Source of the DNA: Alteromonas indica
GTDB taxonomy: Bacteria > Pseudomonadota > Gammaproteobacteria > Enterobacterales > Alteromonadaceae
DNA: 64,000 nt
Direction: 5' to 3'
Assembly: GCA_003056425.1 (NCBI GenBank)
Contig: PYVY01000004.1
Location: 62,001 to 126,000, forward strand
A program made the translations under genes and the position numbers. This document shows positions 47,390 through 57,451 of the stretch, piece by piece. The notes below the pieces were generated by a model. That model was given only the letters and a program-made list of their open reading frames with translations, did not search any database and was not told the origin of the DNA. Numbering within the stretch: the first letter of the stretch is position 1; every line of letters begins with the position of its first letter.

Positions 47390-47947
47390 ATGACCCAGAA
47401 GTCGACAATAGCGGATACTTATATAAAGTACCGCTCAAAATTAATGCGCGCGATAAGCACTATTGTCAATAAAGACGATATTGAAGACATTGTGCAAGAA
47501 GCCTTCATTAAAAGTTACGAAGCGCAACTTAAACAAGAGATTCGCTACGAGCGCACCTATATGTTGCGTACAGTGAAAAACCTGGCGCTGAACCATGTTG
47601 CCAGTGCCGCGGTGCAATTAAATGATGCCGTCGAAAATATGGATGCATTACCCTACGATTTGGTTGGTCATAGTCTGGAAAAAAACGTCGAAAGCAAAGA
47701 GCGTTTTATTCATTTTTGCCGCGCCACCGATACACTATCAGCTGAGGTAAAGCGGGTGTTCCTGCTTAAAAAAGTGTACGACATGAAACAAAAAGACATC
47801 GCCGAGCTGGTAGGGCTTAGCGAAAGCACCGTAGAAAAGCATGTAGCAAAAGGCTTGCTGTTGTGTTCCCGTTATCTGGCTGAGCTGGCCGATGACACAC
47901 CTTCTACGGGTTCATCAGCCAACAGCCAGGATGTACGCAGCCGATGA
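47390..47947 (+). CDS. FecI-like ECF sigma factor
   Basis: A 185-residue ECF sigma factor. Region 2 has INKDDIEDIVQEAF-like sequence (NKDDIEDIVQEAFIKSY), and region 4 has MKQKDIAELVGLSESTVEKHVAKGL. It overlaps the anti-sigma gene by 4 bp (ATGA), the standard fecI-fecR layout. It should direct transcription of one or both receptor genes beside it when the surface signal arrives. Confidence 0.92.
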   Translation: MTQKSTIADTYIKYRSKLMRAISTIVNKDDIEDIVQEAFIKSYEAQLKQEIRYERTYMLRTVKNLALNHVASAAVQLNDAVENMDALPYDLVGHSLEKNVESKERFIHFCRATDTLSAEVKRVFLLKKVYDMKQKDIAELVGLSESTVEKHVAKGLLLCSRYLAELADDTPSTGSSANSQDVRSR

Positions 47948-49035
47948 GTAATGTCAGTCAGTTTACCCCAAAACAGGATATCTACGAGCAAGCATCGTTA
48001 TGGATAAGCCGGGTCGATCGAGGTTTAACTCACAGCGAAATTCAGCAGCTTGACCAATGGCTTGCCGCCAGCAGCGGGCATCGCCGTATTTTGTTTGAGT
48101 TGGCTAGCTTGTGGGACGATATGAGCGTAATGAATGAGCTTAGTGGGTTGTACCCGTTAAAATCTGCCCAAGCCACACTGTCCTCAGGCAAAGACCACGC
48201 CGCTAAATGGAAACGGCAGGCCCGCTATAGCAGTGCCGCCGCCGTGGCGATTGTCGTGCTGTTCCTGGGGTTTATCAGTGATTGGTCGTGGCTGATGGGC
48301 ACCGATAACACCACGGCTCAGGTAAGCCGGCGGCTGGCTACGGCCATTGGCGAGCAGCGTACTGTTAAACTGGCTGATGGCAGTTATGTACAGCTCAATA
48401 CTAATTCTATTATTAATATCGACTTCAGCGGCGGTGTACGCCGTATCGTGCTACAAAAAGGTGAAGCCCACTTTGCGGTTGCACATGATCATTACCGGCC
48501 GTTTGTAGTAGAAGCCGGCGCCAATACCGTCACCGCCATCGGCACCGCATTTAATATGCAACTGACCGATACCGATGCATTCGAGCTGGTCGTGACCGAA
48601 GGCAAGGTGTTAGTCCGGGATACCACAAGTGCCCAGGATGCCAGCGATGCCACAGCATTGATTAACCCTGACGCTACCGCCAGTGGTCAGCTGTTAACGG
48701 CGGGTGAAAAGGCCAACATCAGGGGGCAGGTTGACCAGCGGCAAAGTCTGACCAGCGATGCTATGCAGCAAGATTTAGCATGGCAACAGGGGATGATTGT
48801 ATTTAAAGGTGAACCACTGGAAGATGCATTAAAGGAGATCGGTCGGTATACGCCAGTCACGTTTAAAATCGCCGATGAAAACCTTAAGCAGAAGCGAGTA
48901 GCGGGATACTTCAAAGTCGGTGATATCAGCGGCTTGCTGTTTGCGTTAAAAAACAGTTTTAATATCGAGCATAAACGGGTAAGCGGCATGACCATAGAGC
49001 TGAAAGAAATTACCCCGCCGGTCTCAGCGGGTTAG
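47944..49035 (+). CDS. FecR-like anti-sigma factor
   Basis: A 363-residue inner-membrane regulator. The cytoplasmic N-terminus (about 1-90, with the WL and W residues of the DUF4880 type) precedes one helix (AAAVAIVVLFLGFISDW). A periplasmic FecR domain follows (LADGSYVQLNTNSIINIDFSGGVR), with a C-terminal STN-like repeat (EPLEDALKEIGRYTPV). It transmits the receptor signal to the sigma factor, whose stop codon it overlaps. Confidence 0.92.
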   Translation: MSNVSQFTPKQDIYEQASLWISRVDRGLTHSEIQQLDQWLAASSGHRRILFELASLWDDMSVMNELSGLYPLKSAQATLSSGKDHAAKWKRQARYSSAAAVAIVVLFLGFISDWSWLMGTDNTTAQVSRRLATAIGEQRTVKLADGSYVQLNTNSIINIDFSGGVRRIVLQKGEAHFAVAHDHYRPFVVEAGANTVTAIGTAFNMQLTDTDAFELVVTEGKVLVRDTTSAQDASDATALINPDATASGQLLTAGEKANIRGQVDQRQSLTSDAMQQDLAWQQGMIVFKGEPLEDALKEIGRYTPVTFKIADENLKQKRVAGYFKVGDISGLLFALKNSFNIEHKRVSGMTIELKEITPPVSAG

Positions 49036-49290
49036 CATCTAAAGCAAACAGGTCAGTGGCATGCCTGGCCTGCTAACTATTGTTTTTTGCTGCAACTTTG
49101 TGACAGTATTAATGAAATTCCTCAGGTGTTCGAACACGTTGCAATCTCGCGGTTTGTCTTTTATTACAGTATTTGCAGCCAGCAGCTTGGCGATAGACGG
49201 CATTAGCGGGTGGAACCCGGCTGGTGATAGTGTATTTACGTGGCCTGGTAGATGCCTTGGTGTATGCCCCAGCGTACCGGATATATAACC

Positions 49291-52173
49291 ATGAAAGGCT
49301 ATTCTTTTGTGGTGGCGGTGTGGTGCACGCTGGCTGGATGGGGATTTCCGGCTCTGGCCGCTGACAAAATTACTTTTTCAATTACTGCAAAGCGTGCAGA
49401 TGAAGCGTTGACTGAATTTGCCCGCCAGGCCGATACCACTTTGTTGTTCTCCTATGATCTCGCCCAGCAGGTAACCGCAAATGCGCTGCGGGGTAGCTTT
49501 ACGCTACAGGAAGGCCTGCAGGCCCTGTTAAAAGATACCGAACTGGCAGTAGAAGTGGATGCCAGCGGCATGCTTACCGTAAAGCATGTGAATGATATCG
49601 CCCCGGCGCCCGCTCCCCGCGTACCAAAACAAAAGAAATCCAGTGATACAGAAACCTTTTCATTAGAGCGTATTGCCATTGTCGGCTCCCGCAATACCGC
49701 ACGTTCGGTGGTATCTTCAGCGGTGCCTTTGGATATCCTTTCTGAAGATGCCTTTAAAGCGCAGGGCAGTGCTGACTTACTGGGCATGCTGGCCGCTACC
49801 GTCCCCTCCCTTAATGTTAATGACCAACCTATTAATGATGCTACCAGCCTGGTACGGCCGGCCAACTTACGCGGGATGGCTTCAGACCACACGTTATTGT
49901 TACTTAATGGCAAACGGCGTCATCGTTCAGCAGTGATCACGTTTCTAGGCGGGGGGTTATCTGACGGTGCGCAGGGGCCGGATATCTCAGTTCTGCCTGC
50001 CAGCGCCATGCAGCAGGTTGAAGTGTTACGCGATGGCGCTGCGGCGCAATATGGTTCTGATGCTATCGCCGGGGTCATTAATTTTGTTCTTAAAGATGCT
50101 GATGAAGGCGGCAATATTGCGCTTAAAACCGGCTTGTATAGCGAGGGCGACGGGGAGTTAATTCAGTTTCAGGCAAACCTTGGGCTGCCATTGTTAGACC
50201 GAGGCTTTGCTAACCTGTCTTTAGAGTTTCGCCAACAACAAGCCACCTCGCGCACGGTTCAGCGTGCTGATGCGATGGCTCTCACCCAGGCGGGCAATAC
50301 CAGCGTGCCAAATCCGGCTCAGGTATGGGGTTCGCTAGAGGTTGATTACGATTATAAAACCGCCGGTAATTTTGGTTACCAGCTGGACGCTGACAGTGAA
50401 CTATATGCATTTGCCAACCTGGCGAAACGAAAAACCGGGGGCGGTTTTTATTTTCGCCATCCGCACTTTCGCGATGGCGTATTCAGTGAGCCGACAGCCG
50501 CGGGGCGGGCGTTATTGATTGCCGACCTCGATGGGTTAGGCCAGGGAATTGCCTGTCCTGATATTATCATCAATAGTGACAACGTACTCCAGCAAGCTGA
50601 TTACCAGCAGATTGCCGATAATAGTACGGCGCTAGGGGCAAACTGCTTTGCTTTTAATGAATGGTTCCCCGGCGGATTTACCCCCCGATTTGGTGGCACC
50701 ATTGAAGATGCTTCCTTGTTTGGCGGTTGGCGTGGCCGCTGGGCAAATGATTGGCAGTACGATATGAGCATCGGCGCTGGCTATTCAAATATAGTCTATC
50801 AGCTTGAGCAAACGGTGAATCCTTCTTTAGGGCCAATGTCACCTTTGTCCTTTTCGCCAGGCGGGGTGGCACAAATTGAGCGCACGGTGAATCTGGATTT
50901 TTCCGGGCCGTTGATGCTGGGCTTACCTAATCCGGTAAACCTGGGTGTGGGTATTGAATGGCGTCGGGAGTCTTATCACCAACGGGCGGGCGATAGCATG
51001 TCTTATGCGGCCGGGCCCTTCGCCTTCAATCAGGATACTCAACGTTCACAAGGTTTTAGTATCGGCTCTAACGGTTTCCCAGGCTATCAGCCGCAATCAG
51101 CGGGGCATTGGAGCCGCCATAACTGGGCATGGTACGCGGATGCTGAAACGCAGCTTACTTCTGCATTAAACGCCGGACTGGCTATCAGGATGGAGCATTT
51201 TTCTGATTTTGGCGGCACCTTTGACGGTAAATTTTTTGCCCGCTACCAGTTAAATCCTGTCTATGCTTTGCGTAGCTCTGTCAGCACGGGTTTTAAAGCT
51301 CCTACGGTAGGACAGAGTAATGTCATTAATGTGACGACTGCCTACTCGGCTCAAGGGCTGCAGGATCAGGCTACGTTACCACCTACACACCCGGTATCCC
51401 GTCAGTTAGGCGCCAGTGCCCTACGTCCGGAAGAGTCGGTGAATACCAGCTTTGGGGCGGTTGCCATGTTTAGCGATAAGCTATATATGACCATCGACTT
51501 TTTCGACATACGCTTACGTGATCGCATCAGTACCACCTCGGCGATTGCACTCACTGCCGCCGATATTGCTGTGCTGAACCAGCAAGGGGTAACAGAGGCA
51601 GCTGAATACGGGGCAGCCAAGTATTTTACCAACGACTTTGATACCCATACGCAAGGGCTGGATATTGTTTTTAATTATGGCTTTACTACAGGCACAATTT
51701 CCCACGAAATTACCGCAGCCTATAATTGGACCCATACCGAAGTAGACAGTATTCGGCTTTATCCCGTTACCAGTGGTAATACTGACGACCTGTTAGCACC
51801 TAACCTGACCACGTCCCGCATTCGAATGTTGGAAGATAATCTACCGGCCCACCGGGCCACATTCACGTTGAAGCAGTTTTGGGAAACGTTCTCTGTTATC
51901 TGGCGCGCCAGTTATTATGGAAGCTATTATGAAGATCATTTAGATGCTGCTGCCGGCCTGGATATTTATGGTAAACCGGTGACTGTGCTTGACGCTGAAA
52001 TAAACTGGCTGAGTACTGAACAGCTTACTCTGGCAGTAGGAGCGAAAAACCTGTTGGATATTAAGCCTGAGGATAATCCGTACAGTGCGGAAGTGGGCGC
52101 GCGTTATCCTGCTACAGCCCCAAGCGGTATTAATGGTGGCTTTTATTACGCAGAAGCGCGTTTTACCTTTTAA
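49291..52173 (+). CDS. TonB-dependent transducer, paralog 2 (with STN domain)
   Basis: A 960-residue receptor from ATG 49291 (the reading frame starts 39 bp earlier without support). After the signal peptide ending near ALAAD there is an STN signalling domain (about 25-100: FSITAKRADEALTEFARQADTTLL), then a plug and barrel closely paralogous to the receptor at 44524, ending GGFYYAEARFTF. The STN domain would contact the FecR protein encoded just upstream, so this is the signalling receptor of the locus. The ligand is unknown. Confidence 0.9.
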   Translation: MKGYSFVVAVWCTLAGWGFPALAADKITFSITAKRADEALTEFARQADTTLLFSYDLAQQVTANALRGSFTLQEGLQALLKDTELAVEVDASGMLTVKHVNDIAPAPAPRVPKQKKSSDTETFSLERIAIVGSRNTARSVVSSAVPLDILSEDAFKAQGSADLLGMLAATVPSLNVNDQPINDATSLVRPANLRGMASDHTLLLLNGKRRHRSAVITFLGGGLSDGAQGPDISVLPASAMQQVEVLRDGAAAQYGSDAIAGVINFVLKDADEGGNIALKTGLYSEGDGELIQFQANLGLPLLDRGFANLSLEFRQQQATSRTVQRADAMALTQAGNTSVPNPAQVWGSLEVDYDYKTAGNFGYQLDADSELYAFANLAKRKTGGGFYFRHPHFRDGVFSEPTAAGRALLIADLDGLGQGIACPDIIINSDNVLQQADYQQIADNSTALGANCFAFNEWFPGGFTPRFGGTIEDASLFGGWRGRWANDWQYDMSIGAGYSNIVYQLEQTVNPSLGPMSPLSFSPGGVAQIERTVNLDFSGPLMLGLPNPVNLGVGIEWRRESYHQRAGDSMSYAAGPFAFNQDTQRSQGFSIGSNGFPGYQPQSAGHWSRHNWAWYADAETQLTSALNAGLAIRMEHFSDFGGTFDGKFFARYQLNPVYALRSSVSTGFKAPTVGQSNVINVTTAYSAQGLQDQATLPPTHPVSRQLGASALRPEESVNTSFGAVAMFSDKLYMTIDFFDIRLRDRISTTSAIALTAADIAVLNQQGVTEAAEYGAAKYFTNDFDTHTQGLDIVFNYGFTTGTISHEITAAYNWTHTEVDSIRLYPVTSGNTDDLLAPNLTTSRIRMLEDNLPAHRATFTLKQFWETFSVIWRASYYGSYYEDHLDAAAGLDIYGKPVTVLDAEINWLSTEQLTLAVGAKNLLDIKPEDNPYSAEVGARYPATAPSGINGGFYYAEARFTF

Positions 52174-52398
52174 TGTCGGGGCTAAATAGCAGCAGTATGG
52201 ATATAGCGCGCGGTCAAAAGCGCAAACAAAACAGGAGTAAGTAGGTACCGACAATCAGCTATAAAAAAAACAGCCTGGATTAAACCACGGGCAGATTGGA
52301 GAGGGTGTAAAGGGGTAGAAAGGCGCTGGCACGATGTGAAGTGGCTAATTAGCCGGGAAAGAGACGTAAAGCGATTTAATCAGATGCTACAGGTTCTG

Positions 52399-52593
52399 TT
52401 AGCACACTTCTTTAAATAGTGACTCATCGACAATGGTGGCATCGATAATTTGTTGCGTCATAGATATACATTTACCACACTGACTACCTATTTCTAATAC
52501 TTCTCGTAGTTCACGAAGGTTACCTGCGCCATGGGCTTCAACTGCTTTTTTTATTGCTTTGTCTGTCACGCCGTAGCACATACATACGTACAT
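52399..52593 (-). CDS. bfd: bacterioferritin-associated ferredoxin
   Basis: A 64-residue [2Fe-2S] protein that helps release iron from bacterioferritin. Cluster ligands are CMC near the N-terminus (MYVCMCYGV) and CGKC near residues 39-42 (IGSQCGKCI). Two Fur-like boxes lie upstream, matching induction on iron starvation. No bacterioferritin gene is in the window. Confidence 0.94.
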   Translation of the reverse strand: MYVCMCYGVTDKAIKKAVEAHGAGNLRELREVLEIGSQCGKCISMTQQIIDATIVDESLFKEVC

Positions 52594-52615
52594 AAAATAA
52601 CCTCTTCACTATCGT

Positions 52616-52681
52616 TACAAATGATAATAATTGCCATTTACATAATTTGCAAGATACTTTGGATGAAAATCATTCTCGTTT
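52616..52681 (-). promoter_or_regulatory. two Fur-like boxes upstream of bfd
   Basis: TGATAATAATTGCCA (52622-52636) and TGAAAATCATTCTCG (52664-52678) each match the 7-1-7 Fur consensus TGANAATNATTNTCA at all but one fixed base. Both lie within 90 bp of the bfd start. Iron-bound Fur would repress bfd. Confidence 0.85.
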
Positions 52682-53160
52682 AATCTAACGGTAGCCGCTG
52701 GAATTTTGAACCCAGCAGGGGAACCAATGCGAACCGTCTGTTTTTAACGCCTCTCTACCAGCGTATATGGCCTACTCAAGATTCAGCGTTTCCGCTGATA
52801 ACGCAGACACCTACGTACTTATACCTACCTACTTATACCTACCTACTACAAAGGGCTATAAAAGGCTATACAAGGCTCTGGGAGCTTGTTTCAGGCAGGT
52901 CCATCGCGACTGAACGCGCGTCTTCAGGTACAAAGCTTATAACCTACGGCTAAGTGGCAACAGTGTGTAGGCGGGCGGCGCGCTATTCAAAAAAATAAAA
53001 CAGTGGAAGGGGGAGTGTGAGGCTGAGCGGAACGCAAAGCAGGCGGTAAGCAGGCCTGCGATCCCCGGCATTGCCTCACAGCATGCAGGTCAATGATGAA
53101 TGTTAGCAGGCTGCCAATGCGCTAGCGAAGCCTGCTATAAGGACTGTGCGCCAACACAGC
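52682..53160. other. gene-free region with short tandem repeats
   Basis: No credible gene lies here. A 14-bp unit, CTACCTACTTATAC, occurs at 52811 (one change), 52825 and 52839 (partial). It is followed directly by a 10-bp unit related to AAAGGCTATA at 52851, 52861 and 52871. A hairpin of TAGCAGGCT (53104-53112) with AGCCTGCTA (53129-53137) lies just past the rnt stop; it lacks a T run. Confidence 0.6.
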
Positions 53161-53817
53161 CTATTCAGGCTTATCGGGCTGTGCTAAAGGCCACCCGCCA
53201 AGGGCTTTGTAGCGGTTAACCATAAAACAAAATAAGTCTGCGGTTCGGCTGGCATCATAAAGCGCGCTGTGGGCTTCGTTTTGGTCAAACGCAATACCCG
53301 CCGCCCGGCAGGCCTTAACCAACACCGTTTGGCCAAGCGCTAAGCCCGCTAGGCTGGTGGTATCAAACGATACAAATGGATGAAAGGGGGTACGCTTAAT
53401 CCCGCTTCTTGTGATAGCTGCATTAACAAAGCTTTGGTCGAAAGTGGCGTTATGGGCCACAATTACTGAACGCTGACATCCTGCATTTTTCTGCGCTTTG
53501 CGAATGGTCTTACACAGTGCTTTCATCGCATCCGATTCTTCGATAGCGCCGCGCAAAGCGCAGTGAGGATCAATACCATTAAATTCCAGGGCAGCCGGCT
53601 CAAGGTTGGCGCCTTCAAACGGATTAACATGGGCGTGGAAGGTTTCATCAGGATACAGGTTACCAGCATCGTCCATTTGTACTGTCACCGCTGCAATTTC
53701 TAACAACGCGTCAGTACCCGCATTAAACCCCGCGGTTTCTACGTCAATGACTACCGGAAAGTAGCCGCGAAAGCGGGTGGACAAAGTAGGTTTTTGATCT
53801 GTCATAGGATCCGACAT
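53161..53817 (-). CDS. rnt: ribonuclease T
   Basis: A 218-residue DEDDh 3'-5' exoribonuclease that trims tRNA and other stable RNA ends. ExoI is [11 protein letters not shown], ExoII is [13 protein letters not shown] and ExoIII is [20 protein letters not shown] precedes the ATG. It is divergent from motY, an arrangement known from vibrios and relatives. Confidence 0.96.
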   Translation of the reverse strand: MSDPMTDQKPTLSTRFRGYFPVVIDVETAGFNAGTDALLEIAAVTVQMDDAGNLYPDETFHAHVNPFEGANLEPAALEFNGIDPHCALRGAIEESDAMKALCKTIRKAQKNAGCQRSVIVAHNATFDQSFVNAAITRSGIKRTPFHPFVSFDTTSLAGLALGQTVLVKACRAAGIAFDQNEAHSALYDASRTADLFCFMVNRYKALGGWPLAQPDKPE

Positions 53818-54005
53818 AGCTCCTGTTGGTGCTCAATAATGTATCGCGGCTGCGAATGAATAAAAATTATCTCAGTAATGAGCGGGTATATCCAGCTTTG
53901 CCCGGGTTAAGCAGCGTGTAAATACGGTAGTGGTGGAATTGTGTGCTAAACTTTTCTCTGATATGGACGATATCTAGACATACACAGTAGCATGGCGGAA
54001 ATAGC

Positions 54006-54878
54006 ATGAAATTCAGGCATACCCTGGTTATAGGGTTCAGTTTACTCTGCGCCCTGCCGGTGAGCGGGGCAATGCGGCAATACTCTGCATCGGTGGAAAG
54101 TTCTGACTGGGCGCTGGAAAGTGCCTCTCGTTTGCAGTGCGAACTAAGCCACCAGGTACCTGGGTATGGCGAAGCAAAATTTGTCAGTGTGGCATCAAAG
54201 CAGCTGAATATGGAATTTGACATGCAAATGTCTTTGTTACCAAAAAAATTCGCTATAGCGGCAGTGTATGCGGTGCCGCCGTCCTGGATGCCGGGTCAAG
54301 CCCCCCGCGAAATCGCGCAAATGCAGTTACGCAAGCAATATCATGGCGACTTACCAGAGGCCGCTGCCTGGACCATGCTAAGCGAACTGGAAAAGGGGTT
54401 CTGGCCAACTATTTATTATCAGGACTGGTATAACCGGCACGATAGTGTAGCCGTGGCCTTGAATGCCAGTAACTTCATGCCGCAGTACCAGGAATTTGTT
54501 AATTGTGTCTCTCAATTATTGCCATATAGCTTTGAAGATATCGCCTACACCGTGCTGTCTTATGAGAAAAACAGTACAGATTTAACCAAATACTCTGAAC
54601 GTCGCTTACAGATGATTGGTGAATATTTAAAAGAAGACAGCAACCTTGAATTGGTGTTGTTGGATGGGTATACCGATAGCTATGGTGGGCGCTGGAATAA
54701 CGAACAGCTATCGATTAAACGGGCTAACGAAATTAAAGGGTACCTGACTGCGCTAGGGGTAGCTGATGACCGCATTGAGGTTTCCGGGCACGGCGAAAAG
54801 CGCCATATTGCCCCCAATACAACCAGCGATACCCGGGCGCTTAACCGCCGCGTAGTGGTCAGGCTATCCAAAACCTAA
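54006..54878 (+). CDS. motY: sodium-type flagellar motor protein MotY
   Basis: A 290-residue exported protein. A signal peptide ends near VSGA; the N-terminal domain (about 25-150) has the MotY-like YSASVESSDWALESASRLQCELSHQVPGYG; the C-terminal half is an OmpA-like peptidoglycan-binding domain (VLLDGYTDSYG, ALNRRVVVRLS). It forms part of the T ring that holds stators of a Na+-driven polar flagellar motor. No other flagellar gene is here, as is usual for motY. Confidence 0.92.
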   Translation: MKFRHTLVIGFSLLCALPVSGAMRQYSASVESSDWALESASRLQCELSHQVPGYGEAKFVSVASKQLNMEFDMQMSLLPKKFAIAAVYAVPPSWMPGQAPREIAQMQLRKQYHGDLPEAAAWTMLSELEKGFWPTIYYQDWYNRHDSVAVALNASNFMPQYQEFVNCVSQLLPYSFEDIAYTVLSYEKNSTDLTKYSERRLQMIGEYLKEDSNLELVLLDGYTDSYGGRWNNEQLSIKRANEIKGYLTALGVADDRIEVSGHGEKRHIAPNTTSDTRALNRRVVVRLSKT

Positions 54879-54942
54879 TGCGCACCGCAGTACTATTATA
54901 GCTCGCACTTGATGGCTAGACGCTCGTCTGGCCCTGGCACTA

Positions 54943-55980
54943 TTAGCCCTCTGGGTTGGCGAGTAAGGCCTTAACCGGCGGCACCTGGTCGGTAAAAATA
55001 CCATCTACCCGGGCTTCTTCCACCAAAAAGCGGATCAACGCAGGGGCCGTGACCCCCGCTGGCAACTCATCTGCGCGAAACGTATAAGGGTGGATGAGTA
55101 AGTTGTGCTTTTTGGCATTGGCTACCCACGGACTTAGCTGCCAGAGCACCCTTTCTGTACTGGTATCGGCAAGTTGAGGAATCCATGGACCTACGCCGTC
55201 GGCCACCTCCGCCACCGCTTCGAGACCCTCTTCGCTAAGCAGCCAGTCATAGTCAGTGTCGGATTCATGCCAACTGTTGTCGGCCACCAACTGAACCAAC
55301 ATACCCGTATATCCGAGTTCACGTCGAATTCGCTGAGTTTCTGTAAAATCAAAACACTGAATAACCAGCGGGATAGTTCCCTCAAGCAAATTAAGACGTT
55401 TCATTTCAGCCAATACAATGCGAGAGATATCGACGCCTTGGGCGCGGTGCCATGCTGGCGACTTGATTTCAGTGTAAAGACCAATCTGCTGGCGGGTTTG
55501 GCGGTTAAGCTGCGTGATTAACTCACTATGCTCTGCCAGGGTCGCTATACCAAACTGGGCCCGGTTACCTTGATAACGCTGAGGAAAAACCGCTTCCTGG
55601 CGGGCATTTTGTCGTTCGTGCACCCTAAGCTGACGTAATTCAGCCAGGGTAAAGTCGATAGCATAGTAGCGACCATCCTGGCGCGCTCTTTCCTTAAATA
55701 GCTGCTCGACATTGGTCACCGTTTCCAAATGGATATCATGCAGTACTACGGGAATGTTATCTTTGCTCAGTACGACGTCCTGCTCAATATAGTCAGGTTG
55801 CTGTGCATATGCCAGTGTGGTGGATTCCAGCGTATGTTCGGGTAAATAACCCGAGGCGCCGCGATGGGCAATGATCTCTACAGCATCGCTATAACTGCTA
55901 AATGCGATACCCAGTAGTGTTACAAGAGGAAGTACAAGTCGAAGGGCCAGCGAACGCGCTGATAAACCGGTGCCAAGCAT
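54943..55980 (-). CDS. glpQ: glycerophosphodiester phosphodiesterase, periplasmic
   Basis: A 345-residue GDPD with an N-terminal signal segment (about 1-32). The catalytic signature IIAHRGASGYLPEHTLES gives the His, Arg and Glu, and DVVLSKDNIPVVLHDIHLE gives the metal ligands and second His. It splits glycerophosphodiesters into glycerol-3-phosphate and an alcohol. It would be co-transcribed with gloA, whose stop lies 13 bp upstream. Confidence 0.93.
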   Translation of the reverse strand: MLGTGLSARSLALRLVLPLVTLLGIAFSSYSDAVEIIAHRGASGYLPEHTLESTTLAYAQQPDYIEQDVVLSKDNIPVVLHDIHLETVTNVEQLFKERARQDGRYYAIDFTLAELRQLRVHERQNARQEAVFPQRYQGNRAQFGIATLAEHSELITQLNRQTRQQIGLYTEIKSPAWHRAQGVDISRIVLAEMKRLNLLEGTIPLVIQCFDFTETQRIRRELGYTGMLVQLVADNSWHESDTDYDWLLSEEGLEAVAEVADGVGPWIPQLADTSTERVLWQLSPWVANAKKHNLLIHPYTFRADELPAGVTAPALIRFLVEEARVDGIFTDQVPPVKALLANPEG

Positions 55981-55993
55981 GATAATAATCTCC

Positions 55994-56374
55994 TTAAGCC
56001 TGAATTAACTCAATAGCGTAACCGTCGGGGTCGCGCACAAATGCAATTACGGTTGACCCACCTTTTACCGGCCCGGGAGAACGATAAACATCGGCACCCA
56101 GCGTTTGTAACTTGGTGCAAAATGTATAAATATCCTCAACCGCAATGGCCACATGGCCATAGGCATTGCCCAATTCGTAATGCTCAACTCCCCAGTTGTA
56201 GGTCAATTCAAGTACAGCGTGGTCGGCTTCCGTACCATAGCCTACAAATGCCAGCGTATATTCATGGTCAATATTGTCAGACTGGCGAAGTAACGTCATG
56301 CCCATTTTGTTGATGTAAAAATCCAGCGATTGGGTAAGGTCAGTAACCCGCAACATCGTATGCAGCATTCGCAT
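55994..56374 (-). CDS. gloA: lactoylglutathione lyase (glyoxalase I)
   Basis: A 126-residue glyoxalase I that converts the methylglyoxal-glutathione adduct to S-lactoylglutathione. Metal ligands His (LHTMLRV), Glu (AVLELTYNW), His (YGHVAIAV) and Glu (GYAIELIQ) are all present. AGGAGAG precedes the ATG. It uses glutathione made via the gshA gene in this window. Confidence 0.96.
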   Translation of the reverse strand: MRMLHTMLRVTDLTQSLDFYINKMGMTLLRQSDNIDHEYTLAFVGYGTEADHAVLELTYNWGVEHYELGNAYGHVAIAVEDIYTFCTKLQTLGADVYRSPGPVKGGSTVIAFVRDPDGYAIELIQA

Positions 56375-56740
56375 TTTGCTCTCCTGATAACGCCGTTACT
56401 GGCGAGATATATTGACTGTATATAATAATGATAACGAGACACTATCCAGAGTAAGCACGCCAGGGTAAATTAAATACGGTGTGACACGAGGTTTTGCAAT
56501 CATCGCCAACACATGGCCTACCATCACCCTGAAGCAACATCTCTAAGAAGTATCTCTAGCACCTCGTATCACTATAAGCGCTGACTATGAACAGATTGCG
56601 ACAGGGGGCACGATAAATGAGTTTTACCATAGAGTCGCAAAGAGGGGAGGGCCGCCAAGGCGAAAACACGGCAAAGCCAGGGTTCAACTATACGGAACGC
56701 TGGCATACACAAAGTAGAAAAGCGGCTGTGTTAAACGTAA
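56375..56740. other. gene-free region upstream of gloA
   Basis: No convincing gene. A plus-strand frame at 56617-56892 runs into the SDR gene and looks spurious. The gloA promoter should lie near 56390-56440, where TATAATAATGATAACGAGAC is AT-rich. Confidence 0.45.
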
Positions 56741-57451
56741 TTAAAACCCCCACATACCGATGTTGTCAATTTTTAGCCGGCGTGGCTGCTGTAGTAAATA
56801 TATCAGCATATCGGCCAAATCCTGGTTTTGAATCAGGCCGCTGTCCAGCGGTTCATCGGGAGTTTTTTGCGACTGAATCAACGCTGGGTTGAGTGAATGA
56901 ACATGAATACCATATTCGCGAACCTCTTCTTGCAACGCTTTGCCCAGCCCCACCATGGCAAATTTCGACGCGCAGTACACGCCTGCGTTGGCATAGCCGT
57001 TTAAGGCGGCCTGCGAAGCGATATTCACGATAAAACCTTCACGCGAGTTTATCATGCCTGGGACCACCGCTTTGCTCATCAAAAACGCGCCTTTAACGTT
57101 GGTGTTCATTACCGCGTCCCAGTCGGCTTCAGTGGTTTCCCAAATAAGTGTTTCCTTGCCGAATCCGCTGTTATTCACTAGTACATGAATATCACCAAAG
57201 GTTGACCTTACCTTGTCGATGAAGCCGTTAACCTGTTCCGCTTGGCTCACATCGCATACAAAACCTGCAATTTTCCCCGGGTATTTGGCATTGAATGTTT
57301 CTACCGTGTGTTGAATAGGCGCGGCGGTTCGGCCACAGATAGCCACGCTCATGCCTTTGGCTAGCAAACTGGCGGTCAGGGTTTTACCCAACCCTTTGGC
57401 GCCGCCGGTAACGATAGCCACTTTATTTGTTAATGCATAATGTTCGCTCAT
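56741..57451 (-). CDS. SDR-family oxidoreductase
   Basis: About 236 residues of a classical short-chain dehydrogenase. The cofactor loop is VTGGAKGLGKTL, with NNSG in strand 4, the active-site Ser in IVNIASQAAL, and YCASK as the YxxxK motif. It probably uses NADP(H) or NAD(H) on an unknown alcohol or carbonyl. ATG 57451 is preferred (AGGGAT upstream). The C-terminus is complete. It is the last gene before the cassette-like region. Confidence 0.88.
   Translation of the reverse strand: MSEHYALTNKVAIVTGGAKGLGKTLTASLLAKGMSVAICGRTAAPIQHTVETFNAKYPGKIAGFVCDVSQAEQVNGFIDKVRSTFGDIHVLVNNSGFGKETLIWETTEADWDAVMNTNVKGAFLMSKAVVPGMINSREGFIVNIASQAALNGYANAGVYCASKFAMVGLGKALQEEVREYGIHVHSLNPALIQSQKTPDEPLDSGLIQNQDLADMLIYLLQQPRRLKIDNIGMWGF

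Noticed and set aside
56617..56892. 91-codon ORF overlapping the SDR 3' end
   Set aside because: It extends about 150 bp into the opposite-strand SDR coding region, and codon pattern and sequence show no domain.
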